Shown: positions 17,331 through 25,676, numbered from the stretch's first letter. The stretch is 64,000 nt of DNA from Lysinibacillus xylanilyticus (GCF_001183605.1 NZ_LFXJ01000005.1:1165565-1229564), one strand, 5' to 3'. Numbers and translations are program-made. The notes: a model not told the origin generated them from the letters alone.

Positions 17331-17422
17331 AAAAAAGACAAACCGAAAATCAAACATGGTCCTGCCCCCCTAAAGTTAGATTTTTAACTCTAAGGGTGCA
17401 GGACCCATTCGGTTTGTCTTTT
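17331..17422 (-). terminator. Large nested terminator of proS
   Basis: On the minus strand AAAAGACAAACCGAA pairs with TTCGGTTTGTCTTTTT, enclosing GGGTCCTGC...GCAGGACC and an AGAGTTAAAAATCTAACTTT hairpin. The outer arm ends in a T tract 15 bases after the proS stop. The 17191-17330 stretch beyond it is unremarkable. Confidence 0.8.
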
Positions 17423-17436
17423 CTTTTCTTTTATTT

Positions 17437-18873
17437 TTAGTATGCTTGAGCAAACCAAACTGTATGCTTCGCTTCATTTCCACAGCAAATACAAGACGTT
17501 TTTGTAGTTGGTGGGTTAAACGGAATGTTACGAGTAGTATATTTTGTCTCTTCTTTCACTTTTTCTTCGCATGCATCATCTCCACACCATCCAGCAAGAA
17601 TCCAGCCCGGAATAGATCCGTTTTCCTTGGAATTGTTAATGTGCTGCTGTAAATCTTTCAGTGTATCGATATTTGTATGAGCGTTTTCATCACGGAATTT
17701 GCGCGCTTTTTCAAACAATCGACTTTGCATTGTTGTTAGTTCCGCCTCAATTGCTGAAACAATGTCATTCAAGTCAACGGATTGTTTTTCGTCTTCATCT
17801 CGTGCTTTTAACAATACCTGATTTTTCTCTAAGTCACGAGGTCCTAATTCAATACGAATTGGCACACCTTTTAATTCCCATTCATTAAATTTGAAGCCTG
17901 GTGATTGGTCAGAGTCATCAAGACGTACTCGAATTCCCTTCTTCTTAAGGATTGCGAAGATGTCATCTAGTTTCTCCATAATTTCAGGGGTCTTTTTCCA
18001 TGGACCTACAGGTATTAAGACAACTTGGGTTGGTGCAATTCGTGGCGGTAAAATAAGCCCCTGCTCATCACCGTGAACCATAATTACTGAACCTATTAAA
18101 CGAGTGGAAGTCCCCCAAGATGTTGTGTGTACATATTCATGCTGATTGGCTTTATTTAAATATTTAATATCAAAGGCTTCAGCAAATTTTGTCCCTAAGT
18201 AGTGAGAGGTACCAGCTTGAACGGCCTTTCCATTTTTCATCATTGCTTCGATAGAAAATGTATCAACTGCGCCCGCAAAACGTTCAGAAGGTGTTTTTTG
18301 TCCATCATAGACAGGAATGGCAAGTAAACCCTCTACTACTTCCTTATAGATAGCTAACATTTGCATCGTTTCTTGACGTGCATCTTGTTCATCAATATGT
18401 GCTGTATGGCCCTCCTGCCACAAAAATTCAGATGTTCGAATGAATGGAAGTGTTTTCTTTTCCCAACGAAAAACATTTGCCCATTGATTAATTAAGACCG
18501 GCAAATCGCGGTAACTTTTAATCCAATTCGAATAGAGATGGCCAATCATCGTTTCAGAGGTAGGACGAAGTGCTAAACGCTCTTCTAATTTCTCGCCTGC
18601 TGCCTCCGTTACCCAAGGAAGCTCAGGTGAGAAACCTTCGATATGCTCTTTTTCTTTTTGGAAGAAGGATTCAGGAATTAACATAGGGAAATAAGCGTTG
18701 CGATGACCTGTTTCTTTAAAGCGACGGTCCATCTCATCCTGAATATGCTCCCAAATTTCATAGCCATCTGGTTTAAATGCGATACAGCCGCGAACTGGTG
18801 TATAATCCATTAAATCTGCCTTTTGAATTGTATCAATGTACCATTTTGAAAAATCGTTTTGTTGTGTTGTCAT
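17437..18873 (-). CDS. proS: Prolyl-tRNA synthetase, short (archaeal/eukaryote-like) type
   Basis: A 478-residue class II aminoacyl-tRNA synthetase that charges tRNA-Pro. The class II blocks are visible: RPTSETMIGHLYSNWI, FRWEKKTLPFIRTSEFLWQE (motif 2) and HGDEQGLILPPRIAPTQVV. An anticodon-binding domain follows, then a C-terminal zinc-type domain (CEEK...CICCGNEA) ending WFAQAY. It lacks the bacterial editing insert, so this is the ProS3 form. Many Bacillota carry it in addition to the long enzyme. It lies behind a T-box, so it is induced when tRNA-Pro is uncharged. The ATG follows GGAGG. Confidence 0.93.
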   Translation of the reverse strand: MTTQQNDFSKWYIDTIQKADLMDYTPVRGCIAFKPDGYEIWEHIQDEMDRRFKETGHRNAYFPMLIPESFFQKEKEHIEGFSPELPWVTEAAGEKLEERLALRPTSETMIGHLYSNWIKSYRDLPVLINQWANVFRWEKKTLPFIRTSEFLWQEGHTAHIDEQDARQETMQMLAIYKEVVEGLLAIPVYDGQKTPSERFAGAVDTFSIEAMMKNGKAVQAGTSHYLGTKFAEAFDIKYLNKANQHEYVHTTSWGTSTRLIGSVIMVHGDEQGLILPPRIAPTQVVLIPVGPWKKTPEIMEKLDDIFAILKKKGIRVRLDDSDQSPGFKFNEWELKGVPIRIELGPRDLEKNQVLLKARDEDEKQSVDLNDIVSAIEAELTTMQSRLFEKARKFRDENAHTNIDTLKDLQQHINNSKENGSIPGWILAGWCGDDACEEKVKEETKYTTRNIPFNPPTTKTSCICCGNEAKHTVWFAQAY

Positions 18874-18904
18874 TTTCTATCCTCCATTTCTGTAACTTTA
18901 CCTA

Positions 18905-19150
18905 CTGAAAAAATAAAAAGCACAAAGCTGTCCTCAAAAATAAGGACGTCTTTGTGCCGACTAAACGTGGTACCACCTTGAATTTAGTTTTAAGAAAACC
19001 TTAAAACCCTCTAACGTTTTGTAACGAAAACGACTCGGTTATGTTTGCATAACATCTCCGTGGTAGGTTTCAGATAAGAAGCGGTGATATAGCTCTCAGC
19101 AATTGCTATATTCTCTGTTTCACTATTCTTTCTTACTTGGCCACATCAAC
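18905..19150 (-). promoter_or_regulatory. T-box leader of proS
   Basis: The minus strand contains the T-box bulge AAGGTGGTACCACG (18979-18966) followed by a terminator, GCACAAAG..GAGGACAGCTTTGTGC then TTTTTATTTT (about 18947-18908). A long stem I lies upstream (AGAATATAGCAATTGC...). A likely specifier is CCT (Pro) in GAAACCTACC (about 19072). It senses uncharged tRNA-Pro by transcription antitermination. Confidence 0.92.
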
Positions 19151-19212
19151 AATTAATATTTTATATAACTTTAGCAAAACAGTTAAATAATTTCAAATAT
19201 TTAATTTTTTTC

Positions 19213-19248
19213 GGCGAGTGTCACGGAATTATGCCGAGGTATAATTGA
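19213..19248. repeat. Family A repeat remnant, inverted
   Basis: Read on the minus strand this is CAATTATACC-TC-GGCATAATT joined directly to CCGTGACA. That is the two ends of the family A element with its middle deleted. The rest of 19151-19359 is AT-rich with no gene. Confidence 0.65.
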
Positions 19249-19359
19249 TTTAAACACGATTATTTTTCGGGAAATATCAGAAAATTAAATTTACTTTCGG
19301 TTACCAATTTTGCTTTTAACTAGCCAAAATTCATAAATATTTCTGAGCAATTAAAACTC

Positions 19360-19456
19360 CCCACGCCCTCGTGCGTTCTACCATGGCTACTGATAGATTA
19401 AATCTAAATAAAAAAAGTTCAACCAGGAAGTTCTGGTTGAACTAGATAATACGAAA
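19360..19456. repeat. Direct repeat, left copy, bordering the RsgA-kinase islet (contains a terminator)
   Basis: These ~97 bases recur at 22252-22348 in the same orientation with about a dozen differences. The core CAGATTAAATCTAAA-type palindrome and AAAAAAAGTTCAACCAG are shared. Within it GTTCAACCAG/CTGGTTGAAC followed on the minus strand by TTTTTTTATT is a terminator for the kinase gene. Confidence 0.85.
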
Positions 19457-19544
19457 CCATCTTTAATTGAATTAAATCTAAAATAGTCAATTCACAGACT
19501 TTCATCCAGTTGTTTATATCTAATGACACAATTGTTATATTTAT

Positions 19545-20561
19545 CTACATATTTCTCATCTCATAGATTTTTTGCAAGGTATTAAGGTGATTTGATTTAT
19601 CTTCGGGCGACTTAACGAATTTATACCACTCCACAAGTCTGTATCCGAACATAGAAAGGATTAGTTCATATATACAGTGGTCGGAAACATGGGACACATC
19701 CGCATATTCCGAAAAACCCTTGTAATATGCCGGAATGCATTTTTCGTAGTATTCAACCATATGACAGACATCGGCTTCATCAGTTATTAAACTCGCGATA
19801 TCCTCGCCCATGTACCCCCATCCGGCGGTATCCCAATCGATAAGTACGATTTTACTGTCCGAATAGAATATGTTTGCCACCCAAAAATCTCTGTGGCAAA
19901 GCACTATTGGTAGCTTTTCAATTCGACTGAATATTTCGTCCGCATTGTTATCTAAGTCTATAAGCATTTTACACAGGTGCTTTGGGATTTCACAGTCATC
20001 GGAGCGTATATAATCATACAAAACATTCCATGACCGATAACGCAGATAGTAGTTTTTCATAAACTCAACCTTGCTTAAATTGGGCAAATTCTGCAACACG
20101 TTTGGTCGTTCAGTGTACAATTTTCCTTGAAATCGCCCCAATTCCTCGGCAATACGTTCATACATTTCCGAGGTTAGATTTAAGCCTGACACACCATCAA
20201 TATATTCCATCCACAGTTGAATCTCATCGCCATTTATTTCGGCGTGATAGCACTCCGGACACCTGAACGAGTCAAAAAAAACCTTATTGAAATCCGATGT
20301 ATAGAGGTCGTACTCCCTACGCCATGAATCTGGATCACCATAACGTTCAAATTTTTTCTGTGTTTTCCAAACTATCTTATACGGCAGATTTTCACCATCA
20401 GAAGTTTCGCCCATGCCTGTTACAAGTCGAACAACTCCTATTGTTCCGCCTTGCAACTCTTTAAGTTGATAATCTGCACGGATTATCGTCTTGTCTAGCA
20501 TTTTACTCAAAACAAGCTCCAGTATTTCGGGCTTTACAAACTTTTCATCATGGTTGTTCAT
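19545..20561 (-). CDS. Phosphotransferase (APH/choline kinase-like) family protein
   Basis: A 338-residue kinase-fold protein. The nucleotide loop region is LKELQGGTIGVVRLVTG. The catalytic loop is LCHRDFWVANIF (H-x-D-x4-N, about 220-228) and the metal-binding motif is LIDWDTAGWG (about 237). This is the aminoglycoside phosphotransferase/choline kinase superfamily, whose members phosphorylate antibiotics, sugars or choline. The substrate is unknown. The start codon overlaps the stop of the upstream RsgA-like gene (ATGA), so they are translationally coupled and share the attenuator leader. A terminator in the left direct repeat closes the unit. Confidence 0.85.
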   Translation of the reverse strand: MNNHDEKFVKPEILELVLSKMLDKTIIRADYQLKELQGGTIGVVRLVTGMGETSDGENLPYKIVWKTQKKFERYGDPDSWRREYDLYTSDFNKVFFDSFRCPECYHAEINGDEIQLWMEYIDGVSGLNLTSEMYERIAEELGRFQGKLYTERPNVLQNLPNLSKVEFMKNYYLRYRSWNVLYDYIRSDDCEIPKHLCKMLIDLDNNADEIFSRIEKLPIVLCHRDFWVANIFYSDSKIVLIDWDTAGWGYMGEDIASLITDEADVCHMVEYYEKCIPAYYKGFSEYADVSHVSDHCIYELILSMFGYRLVEWYKFVKSPEDKSNHLNTLQKIYEMRNM

Positions 20562-21625
20562 TTCTTGTTTCCTCCCTTTTTACTCTTATGTCGCATGGCA
20601 ATTGACTTTTGCCATGCCCGTTTATTCATGAGATACCCCGATTTACCATCAACAAACTTGTTTTCCCGCTTCTGTACAAGGTAACGCTCCCAATGTTCTG
20701 GTGCCAATGATCCACCAGCGAGGGCGACAAGAACTGCGCAGCCCGGCTCCGTTTGATGGCGACAGTCATTGAAGCGACACTGTGTAAATAATTCCTCCAC
20801 ATCGTTAAATCCAGCGCTGATCCCGTCGTCCGCACCGAACAGCCCAAGTTCACGCATACCAGGCGTATCAATAACCATCGCACCGGAAGGGAGCATGAAA
20901 AGCTGGCGATGCATTGTTGTGTGCCTGCCCCGGCTGTCGGCCTCGCGGATAGCCTTGACAGTCATCACTTCCTGATTCATCAAGGCGTTTAGCAACGATG
21001 ATTTTCCCACACCGGACATGCCAAGGAATACCACGGTTTTTCCTGGTTGTAGATATTCGCTCAACCCGTCCAAACCACTCCCCGTGTGGCTGGAAACTAC
21101 GTGTACTGGCACATTAGGAGCATTTTTCTGAACTTCAGCTAACGGTGCGCTGAAATCCGAGATCAAGTCAGCTTTTGTTAAGATTACGACAGGCTGGCTG
21201 CCGCTTTGCCGTGCCTGTGTCAGATAGCGCATGATGCGGCTGACCTTGAAATCCCAGTTTAGTGACGACACGATAAATACGTAATCAAAATTAGTTGCAA
21301 CGACTTGCTCCAGTATGGTTTTGACATATCCTACTGCGTGCCCCGAATAGTCAGCGCGAGAAAATTTCGAACGGCGAGGTAGTAATTTGGCAATGCGCGA
21401 AGCACCGTTTTCGTTGTATTGCAGAAATACAAAATCGCCAACGCACGGAAAATCTTCCCGAGTCACCGCAGTGTGGTAGAAAGTGCCCTTTAATACAGCC
21501 GTCACTTCTCCATGTTCGGTGATGACGGTATATTGCTCTCGCTGTAGTTCCGTAACCCTTCCAGGTATTAAACCGATTGGCGGCGGTTCGGCTTCGATAT
21601 AGCCGTAATGTTTCAAGTCAATCAT
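20558..21625 (-). CDS. RsgA (YjeQ/EngC)-type circularly permuted GTPase paralogue
   Basis: A 355-residue protein. An OB-fold begins near IPGRVTELQREQYTVITEHG. The permuted GTPase follows, with TKAD (G4, about 170) before GMSGVGKSS (G1, about 218) and DTPG (G3, about 265). The zinc domain is CRFNDCRHQTEPGC, and the tail is basic (KSIAMRHKSKKGGNKK). RsgA family proteins bind the 30S subunit and act in late assembly. The housekeeping Bacillus enzyme is about 300 residues, so this longer one is probably a second copy. Start at the ATG at 21625 with AAGGAGAGG upstream. The gene is visibly richer in G+C than its neighbours, suggesting transfer. Confidence 0.88.
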   Translation of the reverse strand: MIDLKHYGYIEAEPPPIGLIPGRVTELQREQYTVITEHGEVTAVLKGTFYHTAVTREDFPCVGDFVFLQYNENGASRIAKLLPRRSKFSRADYSGHAVGYVKTILEQVVATNFDYVFIVSSLNWDFKVSRIMRYLTQARQSGSQPVVILTKADLISDFSAPLAEVQKNAPNVPVHVVSSHTGSGLDGLSEYLQPGKTVVFLGMSGVGKSSLLNALMNQEVMTVKAIREADSRGRHTTMHRQLFMLPSGAMVIDTPGMRELGLFGADDGISAGFNDVEELFTQCRFNDCRHQTEPGCAVLVALAGGSLAPEHWERYLVQKRENKFVDGKSGYLMNKRAWQKSIAMRHKSKKGGNKK

Positions 21626-21667
21626 AGAACCGATCCTCTCCTTAAAAATTAAAGTTGTTTTTGGGCA

Positions 21668-21715
21668 TAAAAATACCGCGAACAAGCAGCCTCCTAAGAA
21701 GCTGCTTGTTCGCGG
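21668..21715 (-). terminator. Leader terminator ahead of the RsgA-like gene
   Basis: On the minus strand CCGCGAACAAGCAGC pairs perfectly with GCTGCTTGTTCGCGG around about ten bases, followed by TATTTTTATG. It is very stable and sits 40 bases before the gene, so expression must depend on read-through. Confidence 0.92.
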
Positions 21716-21960
21716 AGAAAAGTCGGAAGTCGACTATAATCAAAAAGGAATACGACTTTCATCGTATCCCGCTAACAGCAGTATTCACGAAAGGTTACTG
21801 TTTACGGCATAGCAAAAAACACGGGTGATATTCCCGGTTGCTCTCATTCCAAACTATAATCAAAGATTGGAAATTACTATGCCCGATATTCGGTTAAGTT
21901 AAAACCACCAATACCATATAAGTAGTCATTAAAAACATCCCCTTTCGAAGGAAAAAGTTG
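21716..21960 (-). promoter_or_regulatory. Structured attenuator leader of the RsgA-kinase operon
   Basis: After a short peptide gene (21929-21894) the minus strand folds into a three-way element: GGCATAG...CTATGCC enclosing TTTCCAA/TTTGGAA and ACCGGG/ACCCGT. Next come ACAGTA/TACTGCTGT, GGATACGA/TCGTATTCC and AGTCGACTTCC segments that could pair alternatively with the terminator region. A leader peptide, stacked alternative stems and a terminator are the hallmarks of ribosome-stalling attenuation. No known riboswitch core was recognised. Confidence 0.7.
21894..21929 (-). CDS. 11-residue leader peptide
   Basis: ATG at 21929 encodes MTTYMVLVVLT and stops at TAA (21894). GAAAGGGG lies nine bases upstream, a good ribosome site. 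The peptide is short, hydrophobic and placed directly in front of a folded leader and terminator, which suggests a sensor of translation rather than a working protein. Confidence 0.65.
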   Translation of the reverse strand: MTTYMVLVVLT

Positions 21961-22251
21961 GAATATAATCCCACTTCTATAGTGTGCCATAACCCTTTGT
22001 GAGAAATCAACAGAAAATTCAGTTATAAGAATTTTTTTTCGGTCAGCTACCTCTCCAACTCAATCCCCCCCAACTATCACATATAACATAGGAAAAGCCA
22101 CCTTCGTTCTTGGCCTACCATGCGCTTTGCTGCGTTTTGTTTTTTGTGTAAAAGTAAACGACAATGCAATTATAGAAACTATAAGCGATACGAGATTTAA
22201 GTCCCAACCAGCCTCAAACATAGTAGGGGGTGAAATTGACCGGATCAATGT

Positions 22252-22348
22252 TCCATGCCCCCGTACGCTCTACCCTAGCTACTGACAGATTAAATCTAAA
22301 TAAAAAAAGTTCAACCAGAAAGTTCTGGCTGAACTTTATAATACGAAA
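22252..22348. repeat. Direct repeat, right copy, bordering the RsgA-kinase islet (contains a terminator)
   Basis: Partner of 19360-19456. Its hairpin GTTCAGCCAG..CTGGTTGAAC followed by TTTTTTT on the minus strand ends the small gene at 22373. The 21961-22251 stretch between it and the leader contains no convincing gene; a 62-codon frame at 22060-22248 lacks a ribosome site. Confidence 0.85.
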
Positions 22349-22372
22349 GATCCCGTATGATGACGAAGGTTA

Positions 22373-22648
22373 TTAAGCATCCCCTAAGTATTCTGCGAAA
22401 TGTAAAAATCCAAATTTCCTCACAAGATAGTTTCTTAATTCGCCCTGAGTAGCTTTTTCTACTGGAGGATTTGTCAGGGCGTATGCTTTAGCATTTAATT
22501 CAGCAAATCTATCTTTATCTACTTCATTATGTTCTTTATCTTCAATAATTCCTGAAGAAATTGCGGCTTTTGGATAACCCATAAAAAATAAATGTGTTCT
22601 TAATGCCATACTTGGTGTTGAATGCAACAATATAATTACAACCAACAA
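22373..22648 (-). CDS. Small exported or membrane-anchored protein, unknown; start uncertain
   Basis: About 90 residues: a hydrophobic N-terminus (VVIILLHSTPSMALRTHLFF) then KEHNEVDKDRFAELNAKAYA and ending FGFLHFAEYLGDA. I do not recognise the family. The frame is open upstream through KKKVIIIVSLL, but its only ribosome site (GAGGGGAGCG) leads to an ATG in another frame (ATGACTTAA). One missing base would give MTLKKKVIIIVSLLVVIILL. So either TTG at 22648 is used or the gene has lost its start by a one-base deletion. It ends just before the right direct repeat, which supplies its terminator. Confidence 0.55.
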   Translation of the reverse strand: MLVVIILLHSTPSMALRTHLFFMGYPKAAISSGIIEDKEHNEVDKDRFAELNAKAYALTNPPVEKATQGELRNYLVRKFGFLHFAEYLGDA

Positions 22649-22770
22649 AGAAACAATAATTATTACTTTTTTCTTTAAGTCATCGCTCCCCTCAATTGAC
22701 GTTAATAATCTACAATAAATTTTAACATAAATTTTCCATTTACCTTTTAAAAATTAGTTCGCTTAAAAAA

Positions 22771-22910
22771 TTACCTTTGATATATCATATCTTTTAAATC
22801 GAATTTTTTATCTGTTAATCCTAATTGTTGGGCTGGCGTTTCCATTGTTTTGTTAGATTTATAGGCGAAACAAAAATTGTAATAAATTCGGAGGATTATG
22901 CACCTAAAAG
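22771..22910 (-). pseudogene. C-terminal scrap of a DDE transposase
   Basis: The frame ends RIYYNFCFAYKSNKTMETPA then QQLGLTDKKFDLKDMIYQR. The pattern YYNFC...TPAxxLGLTD...L.dli is the C-terminus of IS transposases of the integrase-like fold. No catalytic part or terminal repeats are left. The 22649-22770 gap is otherwise empty. Confidence 0.6.
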
Positions 22911-22962
22911 AGATTGGATTGGCTTGTGTATTGTGTTTTTTATAAATAACCATAAACACTTA

Positions 22963-22997
22963 GAGGATCCTGCCCTAAAATAAGGACAAGATCCTCC
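22963..22997 (-). other. Hairpin downstream of the GGDEF-EAL gene
   Basis: GAGGATC and GATCCTC flank CCT..AGG. It lies just past the 23005 stop codon. It lacks a U tract, so it may protect the transcript end rather than terminate. Confidence 0.45.
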
Positions 22998-23004
22998 ACA
23001 TTGT

Positions 23005-24714
23005 CTACATGTAACTATCTACAATAAACTTCGTAAAGTCTCCTACAGATAAAGGCTTACTGAAATAATAGCCTTGAACGTACTCGCAGCCATGTTCCCG
23101 AAGAACGTTTAATTCGGCTTCTTCCTCGACGCCTTCAGCCACTACTTGCAGATTTAAGGCATGCGCTAGAGAGATCATTGCTGAAATCATAGCAATGCCT
23201 GATTTTTCAGGCACAATATTACGAACGAATGCACGATCAATTTTTAAAACATCTACTGGAAAAGTCTTTAAGTAATTTAACGACGAATAACCAGTCCCGA
23301 AATCATCTAATGAAATCGTAATACCAAGTGCTCTTAATTGCTTGATTGTATTAATTAAGTCTTCCGTATAATCCAACATACTCATCTCAGTAATTTCAAT
23401 TTCTAAGAAGTGCGGATCTAATTTTGTTTCTGCAATAACTTCTTGTACCATTTCTACAAAGCCTGTTGTACTAATATGAATCGGAGAAATGTTCACGGCA
23501 ACACGTAAGTTTAAATTATGTACTTCATTCCAAGTGCGTGCCTGGGCAGATGCTTTTCTTAACACCCATACTCCTATATCATTAATGAGCCCACATTGCT
23601 CAGCAAATGGAATAAAGCGATCAGGTGGCATATGACCTAGTTCTGGGTCATGCCAGCGAAGTAATGCCTCCATGCCAATCACTGTATTCGTTTTTAAATT
23701 AATTTTAGGCTGATAATGTAATTCTAAAACATCTGTTTTTAGTGCTTGATGTAATTTAGTTTCAAGTAATAACCATTTATCATTAACTTCCTCCATATTT
23801 GGACGGTATAAGCGATATTGATTACCACGTGAAGATTTCGCAGCATACATAGCGATATCTGCATTTTTCAATAATTCCTCAGCAGAGTTTGAATGATCTG
23901 GGAAAATACTAATTCCAATACTTATACTTGCGTAAAATTCATACGTATCTACAATAAAACTCTCATTAAATACGCTAATTATTTCCTCGGCCTTCTCTTC
24001 AATACCGTCAACATCGTTAAGTATAATAACAAATTCGTCACTGTTGTGGCGGTAAATAGAATTGGATGTATAATCAACGTTGCGTAAACGATTAGCCATT
24101 TCCACTAAGAACATATCCCCGATAATATGACCAAGTCCATCGTTAATGTTTTTAAAACGATTTACATCAATGAAAAATAACGCAAATTTTTCTCCTGTAC
24201 GTCGAGATTGATGGAATTCGTTTTCTAAACGTTGTTCTAACTTACGACGATTTGGTAGCCCTGTTAATTCATCGTGATAAGCAATATGAGTTATCTTTTT
24301 AATATCTTTTTGTGCGGTAATGTCGACCCTTATAGCAATATATTGATACGGTTTACCATTGTCATCAAGAAAAGGAAAAATCGTTGTCTTCACCCAGTAA
24401 AGACTGCCATCCTTCGCGCGATTACACACCTCGCCATTCCACATTTCACCATTGCCTATAGTTTTCCACATCTCTCTAAAGAAAGATCTTGGATGGAAAC
24501 CTGAGTTGAGTAAACGGTGATCCTGCCCTAATAATTCTTCACGAGTATATTTAGATATTTTGCAAAAATGATCATTAACAAACGTAATTTTCCCAGTTCG
24601 ATCTGTAATTGCTACAATGATTGAACTATTCATTGCTGAAAAAATATCTTGCAATTCTTTCAAACTATAGTTAACTTGACTGATACTACTAGGCGTGATA
24701 TTCATCATTTTCAT
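23005..24714 (-). CDS. PAS-GGDEF-EAL cyclic-di-GMP protein with degenerate GGDEF motif
   Basis: A 569-residue cytoplasmic signalling protein. Residues ~20-135 are a PAS domain (ITDRTGKITFVNDHFCKIS..GEVCNRAKDGSLYWVKTTI). Residues ~145-305 are a GGDEF domain in which the active-site loop reads RHNSDEF instead of GGDEF. Residues ~320-565 are an EAL domain with EALLRW, NISPIH, EITE, DDFGTGYSS and EGVE intact. This predicts a c-di-GMP phosphodiesterase whose GGDEF part is catalytically dead, possibly a GTP-sensing regulator, with the PAS domain sensing a small signal or redox state. It has no membrane segment. The 24715-25050 gap upstream shows no gene. Confidence 0.9.
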   Translation of the reverse strand: MKMMNITPSSISQVNYSLKELQDIFSAMNSSIIVAITDRTGKITFVNDHFCKISKYTREELLGQDHRLLNSGFHPRSFFREMWKTIGNGEMWNGEVCNRAKDGSLYWVKTTIFPFLDDNGKPYQYIAIRVDITAQKDIKKITHIAYHDELTGLPNRRKLEQRLENEFHQSRRTGEKFALFFIDVNRFKNINDGLGHIIGDMFLVEMANRLRNVDYTSNSIYRHNSDEFVIILNDVDGIEEKAEEIISVFNESFIVDTYEFYASISIGISIFPDHSNSAEELLKNADIAMYAAKSSRGNQYRLYRPNMEEVNDKWLLLETKLHQALKTDVLELHYQPKINLKTNTVIGMEALLRWHDPELGHMPPDRFIPFAEQCGLINDIGVWVLRKASAQARTWNEVHNLNLRVAVNISPIHISTTGFVEMVQEVIAETKLDPHFLEIEITEMSMLDYTEDLINTIKQLRALGITISLDDFGTGYSSLNYLKTFPVDVLKIDRAFVRNIVPEKSGIAMISAMISLAHALNLQVVAEGVEEEAELNVLREHGCEYVQGYYFSKPLSVGDFTKFIVDSYM

Positions 24715-25051
24715 TCTCCGTTCATTAGAAGGGTTTGGTACTTTTGTTTTATATTGATGCGAGGTATAAAGTTATGGGATATCGCCCTTTTTTATGTAAT
24801 TATATTATAGTCTTAAAAAAGCAGTTAATTCAACCTAAATATCTAAACATTCAAACCTATATTTGATGGTTATTAATGAAGCAGCCTCTAATAATAGGGA
24901 CTTTTAACTTACTTTATACGCTATTTTTTGAATACTTTAATTACCTTAGTGCTATTTATATGTTATGTTTAGCCTATTCGCCTTTATAAAATGAGAATTT
25001 TCTGTATTTTTACGACACTTGAAAAACTTCTATATTTATGTTATTCACAAG

Positions 25052-25090
25052 AAATGCCTTACTGTCACATGCAGGCAGTAAGGCATTTTA
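25052..25090 (-). terminator. Terminator of the 56-residue protein gene
   Basis: AAATGCCTTACTG and CAGTAAGGCATTT form a 13-pair stem with a short loop, immediately downstream (minus strand) of the stop at 25095. Confidence 0.75.
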
Positions 25091-25094
25091 TAAG

Positions 25095-25265
25095 CTAAGA
25101 CACTTCATATTCTATTTGACCTCCCAATGTTTTGGCACGTTCATTGTAGGCATCACGTTGCTCCTGAGATAAGTTTAAAATATAATAATGAAAATTTATA
25201 GGCTCTAAACCGTGTTTCTCACACACTTGTCGATAAAAATCATAGCCTTCCCGATAATCTGTCAT
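25095..25265 (-). CDS. Tiny protein, paralogue of the next gene (56 residues)
   Basis: The product starts MTDYREGYDFYRQVCEKHGL, continues EPINFHYYILNLSQEQRDAY, and ends in GGQIEYEVS. Its neighbour at 25527 has the same layout: Y-R-[ED]-G-Y-[DE]-F-Y, then C-E-[KR]-[HY]-G-L-E-P-I-[NS]-F, then YY-[IL]-L-x-L-S-Q-x-Q. AAAGGAAG precedes the ATG at 25265. I do not recognise the family. It has no signal or membrane segment and looks helical. A strong promoter with palindromic operator sites lies 110 bases upstream. Confidence 0.75.
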   Translation of the reverse strand: MTDYREGYDFYRQVCEKHGLEPINFHYYILNLSQEQRDAYNERAKTLGGQIEYEVS

Positions 25266-25284
25266 CCTAATAACTTCCTTTCAT

Positions 25285-25382
25285 TTATAAAGCTTCTTTA
25301 TAATATTCTAATTGCTCTTGGGGTAATTGATTGACACGTCTTGTTATATAACAGAAATAATATTTTAATAAATAATATATAA
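25285..25382 (-). pseudogene. Possible C-terminal remnant of a third paralogue
   Basis: In the leader of the 25095 gene a frame reads RRVNQLPQEQLEYYKEAL and stops at TAA. It resembles the ILNLSQEQRDAYNERAK part of the adjacent paralogues. No start codon is available, so it is either a remnant or coincidence. Confidence 0.35.
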
Positions 25383-25402
25383 CAGCTAGTTTGCGATGTC
25401 AA
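25342..25402 (-). promoter_or_regulatory. Promoter with palindromic operator, first paralogue
   Basis: TTGACA (25402-25397), a 17-base spacer and TATATT (25379-25374) on the minus strand. CTGTTATATA overlaps the -10, and a perfect palindrome TGTTATATAACA lies at 25342-25353. The same layout recurs at 25701-25759. Confidence 0.7.
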
Positions 25403-25432
25403 TAAATTTTCTGATATTTCTTTTAAATATAC

Positions 25433-25473
25433 GAAAGCCCAGTCCATTTAAATTAGTATGGCTGGGCTTTTCA
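25433..25473 (-). terminator. Terminator of the 49-residue protein gene
   Basis: AAAGCCCAG and CTGGGCTTT form a strong stem with CCAT/ATGG inside. T-rich flanks exist on both strands, about 55 bases after the stop at 25527. Confidence 0.8.
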
Positions 25474-25526
25474 TAAAATATTCACGTCGGCTTCCGTAAT
25501 AACCACATCCTTTAATTACAAAACTT

Positions 25527-25676
25527 CTAAATTCCTAATTGTTTTGCTTGCATATTATAAGCTGAAAGTTGTTGCTGTGATAATTGAAGCAAATAATAGC
25601 GGAATGAAATTGGCTCAAGACCATAGCGCTCACACATTTCACAATAAAATTCATAACCATCACGATACTTTGACAT
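25527..25676 (-). CDS. Tiny protein, paralogue of the previous gene (49 residues)
   Basis: The product is MSKYRDGYEFYCEMCERYGL, EPISFRYYLLQLSQQQLSAY, NMQAKQLGI. It is clearly homologous along its length to the 56-residue protein at 25095. GGAGGAATTCTA precedes the ATG at 25676. The tandem pair, each with its own terminator and matching operator, suggests recent duplication and shared control. Function unknown. Confidence 0.78.
   Translation of the reverse strand: MSKYRDGYEFYCEMCERYGLEPISFRYYLLQLSQQQLSAYNMQAKQLGI

Noticed and set aside
22060..22248. 62-codon minus-strand frame with a hydrophobic segment
   Set aside because: No ribosome site, sits next to the direct repeat, no recognisable family.
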